Source of the DNA: CADEFQ01 sp050249415
GTDB lineage: Bacteria; Pseudomonadota; Gammaproteobacteria; Steroidobacterales; Steroidobacteraceae
Direction: 5' to 3'
DNA length: 64,000 nucleotides
Assembly: GCA_050249415.1 (NCBI GenBank)
Contig: JBFWQO010000016.1
Location: forward strand, 14,880-78,879
In this document: positions 42,984-49,839 of the stretch, piece after piece
How the letters are laid out: each line of letters starts with the position of its first letter
Position numbering within the stretch: position 1 is the first letter of the stretch
The notes under the pieces: generated by a model
Databases searched by the model: none
Seen by the model: the letters and a program-made list of their open reading frames with translations, nothing else
What the model was told of the DNA's origin: nothing
Translations under genes and position numbers: made by a program

Positions 42984-44393
42984 GTGACTGCACCGAAGAC
43001 CCTGTTCGAGAAAGTCTGGGAACGCCACATCGTGGTGCCGGAGACCGCGGATACACCCGCGGTACTGTTCATCGACCTGCATCTCACCCACGAGGTGACT
43101 TCGCCGCAGGCCTTCCAGCAACTGCGTGATCGCGGCCTGCGCCTGCGCCGGCCCGATCTCACGCTCGCGACGATGGACCATTCCACGCCGACCCGCACCG
43201 AGCAGGTCTTCGGCGGCGCGCCGATCGCGATCGAATCGGCCGCGAGGCAGATCCGCCAGCTCGAGCAGAACTGCGCGGATTTCGCCGTCGAGCTGTTCGG
43301 GCTCAGGCACGCCTCGCGCGGCATCGTCCACATCATCGGGCCCGAGCTCGGCCTCACGCAGCCGGGCCGCACGATCGTCTGCGGCGACAGCCACACGAGC
43401 ACCCACGGCGCCTTCGGCGCGCTCGCCTTCGGCATCGGCAGCACCGAGGTCGGGCACGTGTTCGCGACCCAATGCCTGCTGCAGCGCCGGGCGAAGACAC
43501 TCGCGATAGAAGTGGCGAACCCGCTCGCGCCGGGCGTCACCGCGAAGGACCTGATCCTCGGCATCATCGGCCAGATCGGGGTCGACGGCGGCACGGGCCA
43601 TGTCATCGAGTACCGGGGGGCCGCGATCCGCGCGATGGACATGGAAGAGCGCATGACCGTGTGCAACATGAGCATCGAAGCGGGTGCCCGCGCCGGCATG
43701 ATCGCGCCCGATGAAACGACCTATGCCTACCTCGCGGGCAAGGCCCGTGCGCCGCAGGGTGCGGCATGGGAGCAGGCACTGACGGACTGGCGCGCGCTGC
43801 CGACCGACGAGGGCGCGCGCTTCGATCGCACCGTGAATATCGACGCCGCCGCGCTCGAACCGATGATCACCTATGGCACGAACCCCGGCATGGTGGTGCC
43901 GATCTCGGGCCGCATTCCCGAGCGCGCGAACGACCCCGTGTTCGCCAGGTCCCTCGCCTACATGGGGTTCACGGCGGGCGAGCCGATCCGCGACCAGCCC
44001 GTGAACATCGTGTTCCTCGGCAGCTGCACGAACGGGCGCCTGTCCGACCTGCGCGCGGCCGCGCAAGTGCTGCGTGGCCACAAGATCGCGAGGGGCGTAC
44101 AACTCCTCGTGGTTCCGGGCTCGCAGCAGGTGCGCCGCGAGGCCGAGCGCGAGGGCCTCGATCGCATCTTCATCGAGGCGGGCGCCGACTGGCGCGAATC
44201 GGGCTGTTCGATGTGCCTCGGCATGAATGGCGACATCGTGCCGAAGGGCGAATATGCGGTCAGCACCAGCAACCGCAATTTCGAGGGTCGCCAGGGCGTC
44301 GGCGCCCGCACGCTCCTCGCGAGCCCGCTCACGGCGGCCGCTTCGGCGATCCGCGGGCGCGTCACCGATCCCCGCGACGTATTGAACGGATAA
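42984..44393 (+). CDS. leuC: 3-isopropylmalate dehydratase large subunit
   Basis: A 469-residue aconitase-family [4Fe-4S] subunit. Cluster Cys residues are in FLGSCTNGRLSDLRAAA and SGCSMCLGMNGD, and VCGDSHTSTHGAFGALAFGI is the family signature. It uses a GTG start at 42984 with AAAGGA upstream. With LeuD it isomerises 2- to 3-isopropylmalate. It is 38 bases after leuA and 3 before leuD. Confidence 0.97.
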   Translation: MTAPKTLFEKVWERHIVVPETADTPAVLFIDLHLTHEVTSPQAFQQLRDRGLRLRRPDLTLATMDHSTPTRTEQVFGGAPIAIESAARQIRQLEQNCADFAVELFGLRHASRGIVHIIGPELGLTQPGRTIVCGDSHTSTHGAFGALAFGIGSTEVGHVFATQCLLQRRAKTLAIEVANPLAPGVTAKDLILGIIGQIGVDGGTGHVIEYRGAAIRAMDMEERMTVCNMSIEAGARAGMIAPDETTYAYLAGKARAPQGAAWEQALTDWRALPTDEGARFDRTVNIDAAALEPMITYGTNPGMVVPISGRIPERANDPVFARSLAYMGFTAGEPIRDQPVNIVFLGSCTNGRLSDLRAAAQVLRGHKIARGVQLLVVPGSQQVRREAEREGLDRIFIEAGADWRESGCSMCLGMNGDIVPKGEYAVSTSNRNFEGRQGVGARTLLASPLTAAASAIRGRVTDPRDVLNG

Positions 44394-44396
44394 GCC

Positions 44397-44972
44397 ATGA
44401 CAGCCATCAAGACCCTGCGGTCGCGCACCGTGGTGCTGCCGTCGACCAACATCGACACCGACCAGATCGTGCCGGCGCGGTTCCTGACTACCACGACCCG
44501 CGAAGGCCTCGGCAAGAACCTGTTCGCCGACTGGCGCTACGACGAGGGCGGCCGGCCACGGCCCGATTTCGTGTTGAACCAGCCGGCCGCGCAAGGCTGC
44601 CAGGTGCTCGTCGCCGGCCGCAATATCGGTTGCGGCTCCTCGCGCGAGCACGCTCCCTGGGCGCTGCTCGACTTCGGCATCCGTGCCGTCGTCAGCACCG
44701 AGATCGCGGATATCTTCCGCAACAACTCCCTGAAGAACGGCCTGCTGCCCGTGGTGGTCGATGCCGGCACTCACGAGTGGCTGCTCGCGAACCCCGGCGC
44801 CGAAGTCACGATCGACCTCGAGACCTGCACGCTCGCACTGCCGAACGGGGTCACCGTGAAGTTTCCGATCGACGCATTCGCCCGCTACTGCCTGTTGAAC
44901 GGCGTCGACGAACTGGGCTACCTGTTGTCGAAGGACGCCGCGATCGGCGCATACGAGCAACGCCGCGCATGA
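44397..44972 (+). CDS. leuD: 3-isopropylmalate dehydratase small subunit
   Basis: A 191-residue swivelling-domain subunit. VVLPSTNIDTDQIVPARFL and GCGSSREHAPWALLDFGIRA are the LeuD hallmarks. Its stop overlaps the leuB start (ATGA). It completes the LeuCD isomerase. Confidence 0.97.
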   Translation: MTAIKTLRSRTVVLPSTNIDTDQIVPARFLTTTTREGLGKNLFADWRYDEGGRPRPDFVLNQPAAQGCQVLVAGRNIGCGSSREHAPWALLDFGIRAVVSTEIADIFRNNSLKNGLLPVVVDAGTHEWLLANPGAEVTIDLETCTLALPNGVTVKFPIDAFARYCLLNGVDELGYLLSKDAAIGAYEQRRA

Positions 44973-46039
44973 AGGCGCTCATCGCGGTGCTGGGCGGCGA
45001 CGGGATCGGGCCCGAAGTCGTCGCCGAAGCGGTACGCGTGCTCGACGCGACGGCGGCGAACTTCGGCCACGAATTCCAGCTCGAAACCGCCCTCTTCGGC
45101 GGCGCCGCGATCGATGCGCACGGCGACGGCCTGCCGCCCGCCACGCTCGCGCTGTGCCGTCGGGCCGATGCCGTGCTGCTCGGCGCGATCGGCGGGCCGA
45201 AGTGGAGCGCCCCGGACGCGCCCGTGCGCCCCGAGGCGGCGCTCCTCGCATTGCGGCGCGCGCTCGGCGTGTATGCCAACCTGCGCCCCGTCGCCGTGCA
45301 CCCCGCCCTGCGCGACATCTCGACGATCAAGCCGGAGGTGCTCGAGGGGGTCGACCTCGTGTTCGCGCGCGAGCTGACGGGCGGCATCTACTTCGGCGAG
45401 AAGCGCCGCACGGCGGGCGACGCCACCGACGTCTGCACCTACTCCGTGGTCGAGATCGAGCGCATCACGCGCACTGCCGCGAAGCTCGCGCGCGCGCGCC
45501 GCAAGCGGGTGACGTCGATCGACAAGGCCAATGTGCTCGAAACCTCGAGGCTGTGGCGCGCGGTCGTCGAGCGCGTGATGGCCGCCGAGTTCCCCGAGAT
45601 TGCGCTCGAACACATGCTGGTGGATGCCGCGGCCATGCACCTGATCCGCCGGCCGCGCGACTTCGACGTACTGCTCACCGAAAACATGTTCGGCGATATC
45701 CTCACCGACGAGGCCTCGATGCTCGCGGGATCGCTCGGCCTCCTGCCGTCCGCCTCGCTCGGTGACGGCTCGCGCGGCCTCTACGAGCCGATCCACGGCT
45801 CCGCGCCCGATATCGCGGGCCGTGGCATCGCGAACCCGATCGGCACGATCCTCTCCGCCGCGCTGCTGCTGCGCCATTCGCTCGGGCTCGGCAACGAGGC
45901 CGCCGCGATCGAACGCGCCGTCGCCGACGCGCTGACCGCCGGGGCACGAACGGCCGACATCGCGGCGGGCGCAAAGCCCCTGTCGACGAAGGAGATGGGG
46001 GCGCTCATCCGCCGGTCGTTGGCGGCGAACGGCGGGTAG
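44969..46039 (+). CDS. leuB: 3-isopropylmalate dehydrogenase
   Basis: A 356-residue NAD-dependent oxidative decarboxylase. AVLGGDGIGPEVVAEA opens the protein, SIDKANVLETSRLWR marks the active-site Lys region, and LTENMFGDILTDEASMLAGS carries the Mg2+-binding Asp residues. It ends SLAANGG, with the last four codons and the TAG stop encoded by the first units of heptamer array A, so the C-terminus seems to be shaped by the repeat. Last gene of the ilvC-leuACDB operon. Confidence 0.97.
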   Translation: MKALIAVLGGDGIGPEVVAEAVRVLDATAANFGHEFQLETALFGGAAIDAHGDGLPPATLALCRRADAVLLGAIGGPKWSAPDAPVRPEAALLALRRALGVYANLRPVAVHPALRDISTIKPEVLEGVDLVFARELTGGIYFGEKRRTAGDATDVCTYSVVEIERITRTAAKLARARRKRVTSIDKANVLETSRLWRAVVERVMAAEFPEIALEHMLVDAAAMHLIRRPRDFDVLLTENMFGDILTDEASMLAGSLGLLPSASLGDGSRGLYEPIHGSAPDIAGRGIANPIGTILSAALLLRHSLGLGNEAAAIERAVADALTAGARTADIAAGAKPLSTKEMGALIRRSLAANGG

Positions 46040-46073
46040 CGAACAGCGGACAGCCAACGGCGAACGGCCAGAA
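46025..46073 (+). repeat. Heptamer tandem array A (7 units, ends GCCAGAA)
   Basis: Units: GCGAACG, GCGGGTA, GCGAACA, GCGGACA, GCCAACG, GCGAACG, GCCAGAA. It starts inside the last codons of leuB, and the leuB TAG stop falls across units 2 and 3. Together with array B, which is inverted 110 bases away, it can form a long stem with one 7-base unit bulged out. Confidence 0.92.
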
Positions 46074-46183
46074 TCGTGGTGCTCGTTCGTGGTGTTGCCT
46101 CCGCGTGGCTGCGCGTCGCGCTGGCGTCGAATGATCCGTGTGGCAAACAAGGAAGGATGGGGGTGACCCGGCACACGCTTCTT
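46074..46183. other. Spacer of the A-B inverted repeat
   Basis: A 110-base segment between arrays A and B, lying between the converging leuB and four-helix-bundle genes. On the minus strand it contains loosely repeated CCACG-type words (near 46080-46120). I see no credible gene in it. Confidence 0.4.
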
Positions 46184-46239
46184 CTCTGGCTGTTCGCTGT
46201 CCGCCGCTCGCTACCCGCCGTTCGCTACCCGCCGTCCGC
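46184..46239 (-). repeat. Heptamer tandem array B (8 units, ends GCCAGAG)
   Basis: On the minus strand: GCGGACG, GCGGGTA, GCGAACG, GCGGGTA, GCGAGCG, GCGGACA, GCGAACA, GCCAGAG. It begins 8 bases after the stop of the four-helix-bundle gene in the same direction. Several units are identical to units of array A. Confidence 0.92.
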
Positions 46240-46247
46240 GGCTCGGC

Positions 46248-46616
46248 TCAGCGATTGACCCGGCTCCGCCTGCGCAGCGCGTAAACGAGCGCTCCGAGCA
46301 TTCGCGTCGTCTCGTCGCACAGCGTGGACATGGTCGCCAGTTCGGCCTGTGCCAGGTGGAGGCGTTCGGTGAGGTGAATCTGGTACGCCAGCTCCCGTGC
46401 CGAACCCAGCGCGATCTCCAGATAGCGCGCGAAGTCATTGTCCGACGTGCGGGCCGACCCTTCGGCGATATTGCTCGCGATGGACACTGCGGCGCGACGC
46501 ATCTGGGTCACGAGCCCATATCTTTCGGCCACAGGCAGGGAGGCCGTGCAGCGATACACCTCGATCGCGAGTCTATCGGCGTACCGATAGACGTCGAGTT
46601 TGTCGAGGTTGCGCAC
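46248..46616 (-). CDS. Four-helix-bundle protein (23S rRNA intervening-sequence protein / S23 family)
   Basis: A 122-residue protein of the IVP/S23 family, predicted as a bundle of four long helices. Family landmarks are KLDVYRYADRLAIEVYR at the N-terminus, RYGLVTQMRRAAVSIASNI and AEGSARTSDNDFARYLEIAL in the middle, and ELAYQIHLTERL after. The basic, conserved surface suggests nucleic-acid binding; relatives include Avd of diversity-generating retroelements. It starts with GTG at 46616. No 23S rRNA or reverse transcriptase is nearby. It is flanked by two inverted pairs of heptamer arrays. Length is normal for the family; its C-terminus is Arg-rich (LRRRSRVNR). Confidence 0.93.
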   Translation of the reverse strand: MRNLDKLDVYRYADRLAIEVYRCTASLPVAERYGLVTQMRRAAVSIASNIAEGSARTSDNDFARYLEIALGSARELAYQIHLTERLHLAQAELATMSTLCDETTRMLGALVYALRRRSRVNR

Positions 46617-46647
46617 GCGCCCGAGAATCGTGTGCGGCCGTGCCCCG

Positions 46648-46660
46648 TGTCACGGTGACA
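46648..46660. promoter_or_regulatory. 13-bp palindrome upstream of the four-helix-bundle gene
   Basis: TGTCAC-G-GTGACA, perfect 6-bp arms, 32 bases before the GTG start and between the gene and array C. It could be an operator (perhaps autoregulatory) or a small hairpin in the 5' leader. No convincing promoter boxes were found in this 82-base gap. Confidence 0.4.
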
Positions 46661-46698
46661 ATCGGGCCCGAAGCGCATCGATCGCGACTTGACAAGTG

Positions 46699-46733
46699 GC
46701 GAACAGCGAGCAGCGAACGGCGAACAGCCAGAG
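46699..46733 (+). repeat. Heptamer tandem array C (5 units, ends GCCAGAG)
   Basis: Units: GCGAACA, GCGAGCA, GCGAACG, GCGAACA, GCCAGAG, preceded by a degenerate ACAAGTG. It lies upstream of and antisense to the four-helix-bundle gene and is the only array not following a stop codon in its own direction. It is inverted relative to array D, with about 36 of 41 aligned positions identical. Confidence 0.92.
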
Positions 46734-46925
46734 CGCGAGTCAGGCAAGGAACGCGGCTGTGATCCCCTGCCTCTGCGACGTCCGCATGCGCGCAATCGCG
46801 TCGCGGTGGCAAGCCAGGCAGTCGTAGATGCCCGCCTCGCAATGGTCACGTGCAATGAGCGAAGGCCTGCAAATCCGTGGCGCGGTCCATGTGCGCGCAT
46901 GCCCAGCGGCCCAACAAAACCAACG
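46734..46925. other. Spacer of the C-D inverted repeat
   Basis: A 192-base segment between arrays C and D. On the minus strand it can be read as a 69-codon frame, but its composition and Cys/His/Arg-rich product look non-genic. It contains facing CATTGCGAG-like and GCGATTGCGCG-like words that resemble dispersed intergenic palindromes. Its function is unknown. Confidence 0.4.
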
Positions 46926-46974
46926 GTCTGGCTGTTCGCTGTTCGCCACTCGCTGTTCGCCACTCGCTGTTCGC
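46926..46974 (-). repeat. Heptamer tandem array D (7 units, ends GCCAGAC)
   Basis: On the minus strand: GCGAACA, GCGAGTG, GCGAACA, GCGAGTG, GCGAACA, GCGAACA, GCCAGAC. It begins 12 bases after the metB stop in the same direction. The alternating GCGAACA/GCGAGTG pattern suggests growth by duplication of a 14-bp block. Confidence 0.92.
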
Positions 46975-46986
46975 CGCGCGCGCCCC

Positions 46987-48147
46987 TCAGCGCCGCGCGC
47001 GCGCCAGCGCCGCCGCGAGATCGGCGCGCAGGTCGTCGAATGCCTCGATGCCGATCGAGAGGCGCAGCAACCCGTCGGTCAGGCCGGCGGCCGCGCGCGC
47101 CACGGGTTCCATCGCCGCGTGCGTCATCGTCGCGGGATGCGCGATGAGGCTCTCGACGCCGCCGAGGGATTCCGCGAGCGAAAACAGTTCGAGCCCATCG
47201 ACGAACCGGCGCACGGCGGCGGTGCCGCCGTCGAGCTCGATCGTGACGATCGCGCCGTAGCCGCGCTGCTGCTGCTTCGCGATCGCGTGTCCCGGGTGGG
47301 TCGCGAGGCCCGGGTAGTACACCTTCGCGACGCCCTGCTCTCCCGCGAGCCATTCGGCGAGCGCCTGCGCATTGCGTTCATGCACGGCGAGGCGCGCGTG
47401 CAGCGTACGCACGCCGCGCAATGTCAGAAAGCTGTCGAACGGCGAGCCCGTGAGACCGAGGCAGTTCGCCCACCAGGTGAGTTCCTGCGCACGTTCCACG
47501 GTGCGCGCGACCACTGCGCCGCCGACCACGTCGCTGTGGCCGTTGAGATATTTCGTCGTCGAGTGCACGACGAGATCCGCGCCGAGCGCGAGCGGCTGCT
47601 GCCAGGCGGGTGACAGGAACGTGTTGTCGACGACCGTGAGCGCTCCGGCCGCGCGCGCGCGGCCCGCGAGCGCCGCGATATCCGAGATGCGCAGCAGTGG
47701 ATTGCTCGGCGTTTCGATCCAGAGGAGCGCGTACGGGCTCGACAGTGCGGCATCGACCGCCGCCGGGTCGCCGCAGTCGACGAAATCGACCCGCAGCTCG
47801 CCGCGGCGCTGCCACGCCGAGAAGAGGCGAAACGTGCCGCCGTAGCAATCGTGCGCGGCGACGATGCGGCTGCCGGCGGGCAGCAGGTGCCCGACCAGCG
47901 TGATCGCCGCCATGCCCGTCGCCGTGATGACCGCGCCGGCGCCGCCTTCGAGTCCGGCGAGCGCATCGGCGAGCAGGTCGCGCGTCGGATTGCCGGAGCG
48001 CGTGTAGTCGTACTGGCGCTTCTCGCCGAACGCGCGAAACGTGAATGTCGAGCTCAGGTGAATGGGCGGCACGACCGCGCCGGTCACGGTGTCGGTTTCG
48101 AGGCCCGCGCGCACGGCGCGGGTGACATCGCCTGGACGATCGCTCAC
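46987..48147 (-). CDS. metB: Cystathionine gamma-synthase / O-acylhomoserine sulfhydrylase-type PLP enzyme
   Basis: A 386-residue Cys/Met-metabolism PLP enzyme. YDYTRSGNPTRDLLADALAG and LVVHSTTKYLNGHSDVVGGA (the internal-aldimine Lys) are diagnostic. It starts with a GTG at 48147 overlapping the metX stop (GTGA). Acting after MetX, it would join O-acylhomoserine with cysteine or sulfide to give cystathionine or homocysteine; MetB and MetZ types cannot be separated reliably by eye. Under the SAM-I riboswitch at 49302-49415. Confidence 0.88.
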   Translation of the reverse strand: MSDRPGDVTRAVRAGLETDTVTGAVVPPIHLSSTFTFRAFGEKRQYDYTRSGNPTRDLLADALAGLEGGAGAVITATGMAAITLVGHLLPAGSRIVAAHDCYGGTFRLFSAWQRRGELRVDFVDCGDPAAVDAALSSPYALLWIETPSNPLLRISDIAALAGRARAAGALTVVDNTFLSPAWQQPLALGADLVVHSTTKYLNGHSDVVGGAVVARTVERAQELTWWANCLGLTGSPFDSFLTLRGVRTLHARLAVHERNAQALAEWLAGEQGVAKVYYPGLATHPGHAIAKQQQRGYGAIVTIELDGGTAAVRRFVDGLELFSLAESLGGVESLIAHPATMTHAAMEPVARAAAGLTDGLLRLSIGIEAFDDLRADLAAALARARR

Positions 48148-49190
48148 GGGGCACTCCCGATGACGGCGGAGAATACGGGCTGCAACTGCGCGGCTTCCTT
48201 CAGGAACGCATCGTGTCCGTACACGGAGGATATCTCGTGCAGTCTCGCCTGCGGGAGCCGCGCCACGAGGCGGCGCATGTCGGTCACCGGAACCAGCTGG
48301 TCTTCGCGCACGGCGACCGCCGTCACCGGAACGAAAATGCGCCCCGTATCGACCTGGTGCAGGTCGATCGACTCGGACAGGCACAGGAACGCGCCCGCAC
48401 GGTGGCGAGCGGCGTAATCGGCGCCGCGCGCGAACAGGTACTCCTCGACCGGAAAGACCGCGGAGCCGGCCTCGAGGCGCGGCGCGCCGGAAAATCGCGC
48501 GGCGAACTCCTCCGGACTGCGGTAGGTCGACATCGCGAGCGCGCGCGCGATTGCCAAACCGTCGGCCGCACGTCCGCAGTCGGCCGCGAAGCGCAGCACG
48601 CGGCGTTGCACGCTGCGCCAGGCCGTCGCCATCGGATGCGTGCGATCGGCGGCGCTCACCACGACGATTGCCGCGACCCGCTCCGGGTATCGCTCCGCGA
48701 ATGCGAGCGCCACCATGCCGCCGTAGGACGCGCCGACGATGGCGTGCAGCGCCGCGATGCCGAGGTGATTCGCGAGTCGCAGAAGCAGGCCCGCCTGGTC
48801 GTAGGTCGACACGTGCGGGAAAATCGCGTCGCCCCGTGGCCCCGTGGTCTCGCCGCTGCCACCGAGGTAGTCGAACGACAGGATGCGCACTCGCGAGGCA
48901 TCCAGCGCGCGGCCGGGACCGACGACCTCGTTCCACCACCCTTCGGCGGCGTTCTCGCCATACACCCTGCGGTGGGCCGAGATCCCGCCGAGCGTGGTGA
49001 CGACGGGTGCACCGGCCGGCCCTTCGAGTCGCCATGCGACGTGCACGCCTGTGAGCCGCCCGCCATGGTGCAGGACGAGTTCGCCCGGCACCTCCATGAG
49101 GCCTTCGCGCACGACGGGGCCCACGCGCGCGGGAGCCGGGGCTGCTGCGGGGTCGGGGGAATCGGAATCGGATCGGGTCGGATACGCCAT
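48144..49190 (-). CDS. metX: Homoserine O-acyltransferase (MetX family)
   Basis: A 348-residue alpha/beta-hydrolase-fold acyltransferase. The nucleophile elbow is IVGASYGGMVALAF, the acid lies in REDQLVPVTDM, and the His in SVYGHDAFLKEAA. It acylates homoserine with acetyl- or succinyl-CoA, starting methionine synthesis; in some gammaproteobacteria MetX uses succinyl-CoA. The N-terminus is Pro/Ala-rich before the domain. The ATG at 49190 has GAAAGG 8 bases upstream, partly inside a hairpin that the SAM riboswitch can control. First gene of the metX-metB operon. Confidence 0.92.
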   Translation of the reverse strand: MAYPTRSDSDSPDPAAAPAPARVGPVVREGLMEVPGELVLHHGGRLTGVHVAWRLEGPAGAPVVTTLGGISAHRRVYGENAAEGWWNEVVGPGRALDASRVRILSFDYLGGSGETTGPRGDAIFPHVSTYDQAGLLLRLANHLGIAALHAIVGASYGGMVALAFAERYPERVAAIVVVSAADRTHPMATAWRSVQRRVLRFAADCGRAADGLAIARALAMSTYRSPEEFAARFSGAPRLEAGSAVFPVEEYLFARGADYAARHRAGAFLCLSESIDLHQVDTGRIFVPVTAVAVREDQLVPVTDMRRLVARLPQARLHEISSVYGHDAFLKEAAQLQPVFSAVIGSAP

Positions 49191-49193
49191 CTC

Positions 49194-49221
49194 GAGTGCC
49201 TTTCATCGGTCATCGGCACTC
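49194..49221 (-). promoter_or_regulatory. RBS-sequestering hairpin (riboswitch expression platform)
   Basis: On the minus strand GAGTGCC (49221-49215) and GGCACTC (49200-49194) form a 7-bp stem that includes the GG of the metX ribosome-binding site. The same GAGTGCC can instead pair with an identical GGCACTC (49415-49409) at the 5' edge of the aptamer, so two exclusive states exist. Confidence 0.65.
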
Positions 49222-49301
49222 CTGCAGCGCGCACCCGCGGTGACACGGGATATCCGGCATCCATCCGGCTGCCCCTTCGGGCTCGCCGGCTCTGCCGGGC
49301 G

Positions 49302-49415
49302 CTCATCTCACGGCAAGGGTCGCTGCCGCAGGAGTTGGCACCGGGCGAACGGGTTGGGTTCGCTGGTTGCCCCGGCTTCCAAGGGCCTTTCCCTCAGCCG
49401 GTCTCGATGAGTGCC
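49302..49415 (-). promoter_or_regulatory. SAM-I (S-box) riboswitch
   Basis: On the minus strand the aptamer has all class I landmarks: P1 CTCATC (49411-49406) closing with GATGAG (49307-49302), GCTGAGGGAAAGGCCC, AAGCCGGGGCAACC, GGTGCCAACTCCTGC, a P4 stem and the AGATGAG end. It senses S-adenosylmethionine and represses metX-metB. There is no intrinsic terminator after it, so control is probably at translation. Confidence 0.97.
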
Positions 49416-49419
49416 GGGC

Positions 49420-49449
49420 AGTCTAGGGGGCCCCCGCCCTGCCGGTCAA
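49420..49449 (-). promoter_or_regulatory. Promoter of the metX-metB operon
   Basis: On the minus strand TTGACC (49449-49444) and TAGACT (49425-49420) with 18-base spacing. The predicted 5' end is about 49413, at the very start of the riboswitch aptamer. Confidence 0.65.
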
Positions 49450-49463
49450 GGACGGCCAGGTGC

Positions 49464-49491
49464 CTTGCGCCGGGGCACCCGTTTGTACTAT
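49464..49491 (+). promoter_or_regulatory. Promoter of the trpR-like/his operon
   Basis: TTGCGC (49464-49469) and TACTAT (49486-49491) are 16 bases apart, and the operator half-site GTACTA overlaps the -10 box. The ATG lies 38 bases downstream. It is divergent from the metX promoter, whose -35 box is only 15 bases away. Confidence 0.5.
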
Positions 49492-49518
49492 CATGCTAGC
49501 ACGTTAATACATTAGTAC
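49485..49518. promoter_or_regulatory. TrpR-like operator with 8-bp periodic half-sites
   Basis: GTACTA (49485-49490) faces TAGCAC with a 6-base gap, giving an 18-bp near-palindrome of the trp-operator form GTACTA-N6-TAGYAC. It continues as three abutting octamers GCTAGCAC, GTTAATAC, ATTAGTAC up to 49518, and the outer GTACTA and TAGTAC are exact complements. It overlaps the his promoter -10 and start region, directly upstream of the TrpR/YerC-type gene, so autorepression is likely. Confidence 0.65.
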
Positions 49519-49528
49519 AGCTCGCCCA

Positions 49529-49834
49529 ATGAAGCAGCACCTGAACCTCACGGCCCGGCAGGAAGCCCAGCACGAGCGCAATCTCTTCGCGGCCGTACTC
49601 ACCTTGCGCACGCCGGATGAGGTGCGAGCCTTCTTCCGCGACCTTTGCACACCGGCCGAACTCGAGGCCATGGCCGATCGATGGGCCGTGGTCGAATGCC
49701 TGCAGCGGGGCCTGCCCTACCGCGAGATCCACCGCATCACGGGCGTCAGCGTGACCACGATCGGCCGCGTGGCGCGCTATCTCTCCGAAGGCAATGGCGG
49801 CTATGCCACCGCCGTGCAGCGCCTCAATGGATAG
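49529..49834 (+). CDS. TrpR/YerC/YecD-family DNA-binding repressor
   Basis: A 101-residue all-helical repressor of the Trp-repressor superfamily. Residues 29-60 (PDEVRAFFRDLCTPAELEAM) match the conserved core, and residues 63-84 (PYREIHRITGVSVTTIGRVA) form the helix-turn-helix. It lies 5 bases before hisG, with an operator of trp-like half-sites at its promoter. I infer that it represses itself and the his operon, perhaps in response to histidine or a pathway intermediate. Transcribed as the first gene of the his operon. Confidence 0.9.
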   Translation: MKQHLNLTARQEAQHERNLFAAVLTLRTPDEVRAFFRDLCTPAELEAMADRWAVVECLQRGLPYREIHRITGVSVTTIGRVARYLSEGNGGYATAVQRLNG

Positions 49835-49839
49835 GGCCC

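Larger units (their letters stand above)
46025..46974. other. Candidate composite element: four-helix-bundle gene bracketed by inverted heptamer arrays
   Basis: Read on the minus strand the order is array D (forward), 192-base spacer, array C (inverted), 82 bases, the four-helix-bundle gene, array B (forward), 110-base spacer, array A (inverted). All four arrays end in GCCAGA facing the spacer, so each pair is an inverted repeat of about 40-50 bp. The gene is thus flanked by two large hairpins. I infer, but cannot prove, that the gene and arrays form one functional or mobile unit, by analogy with REP sequences flanking RAYT genes. Confidence 0.4.

Noticed and set aside
46248..46616. Diversity-generating retroelement around the Avd-like four-helix-bundle gene
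   Set aside because: No reverse transcriptase gene and no template/variable repeat pair with adenine-specific differences is present in the surrounding sequence.
46740..46949. A 69-codon frame inside the C-D spacer
   Set aside because: It runs into the heptamer array, lacks a ribosome-binding site, and its product looks like translated intergenic repeat.
46025..46974. CRISPR-like array
   Set aside because: The repeats are contiguous 7-mers without unique spacers between units, and no cas gene is near.
48148..49206. Extended N-terminus of the metB frame running through metX
   Set aside because: The extension overlaps all of metX in another frame; homology begins at the GTG at 48147.
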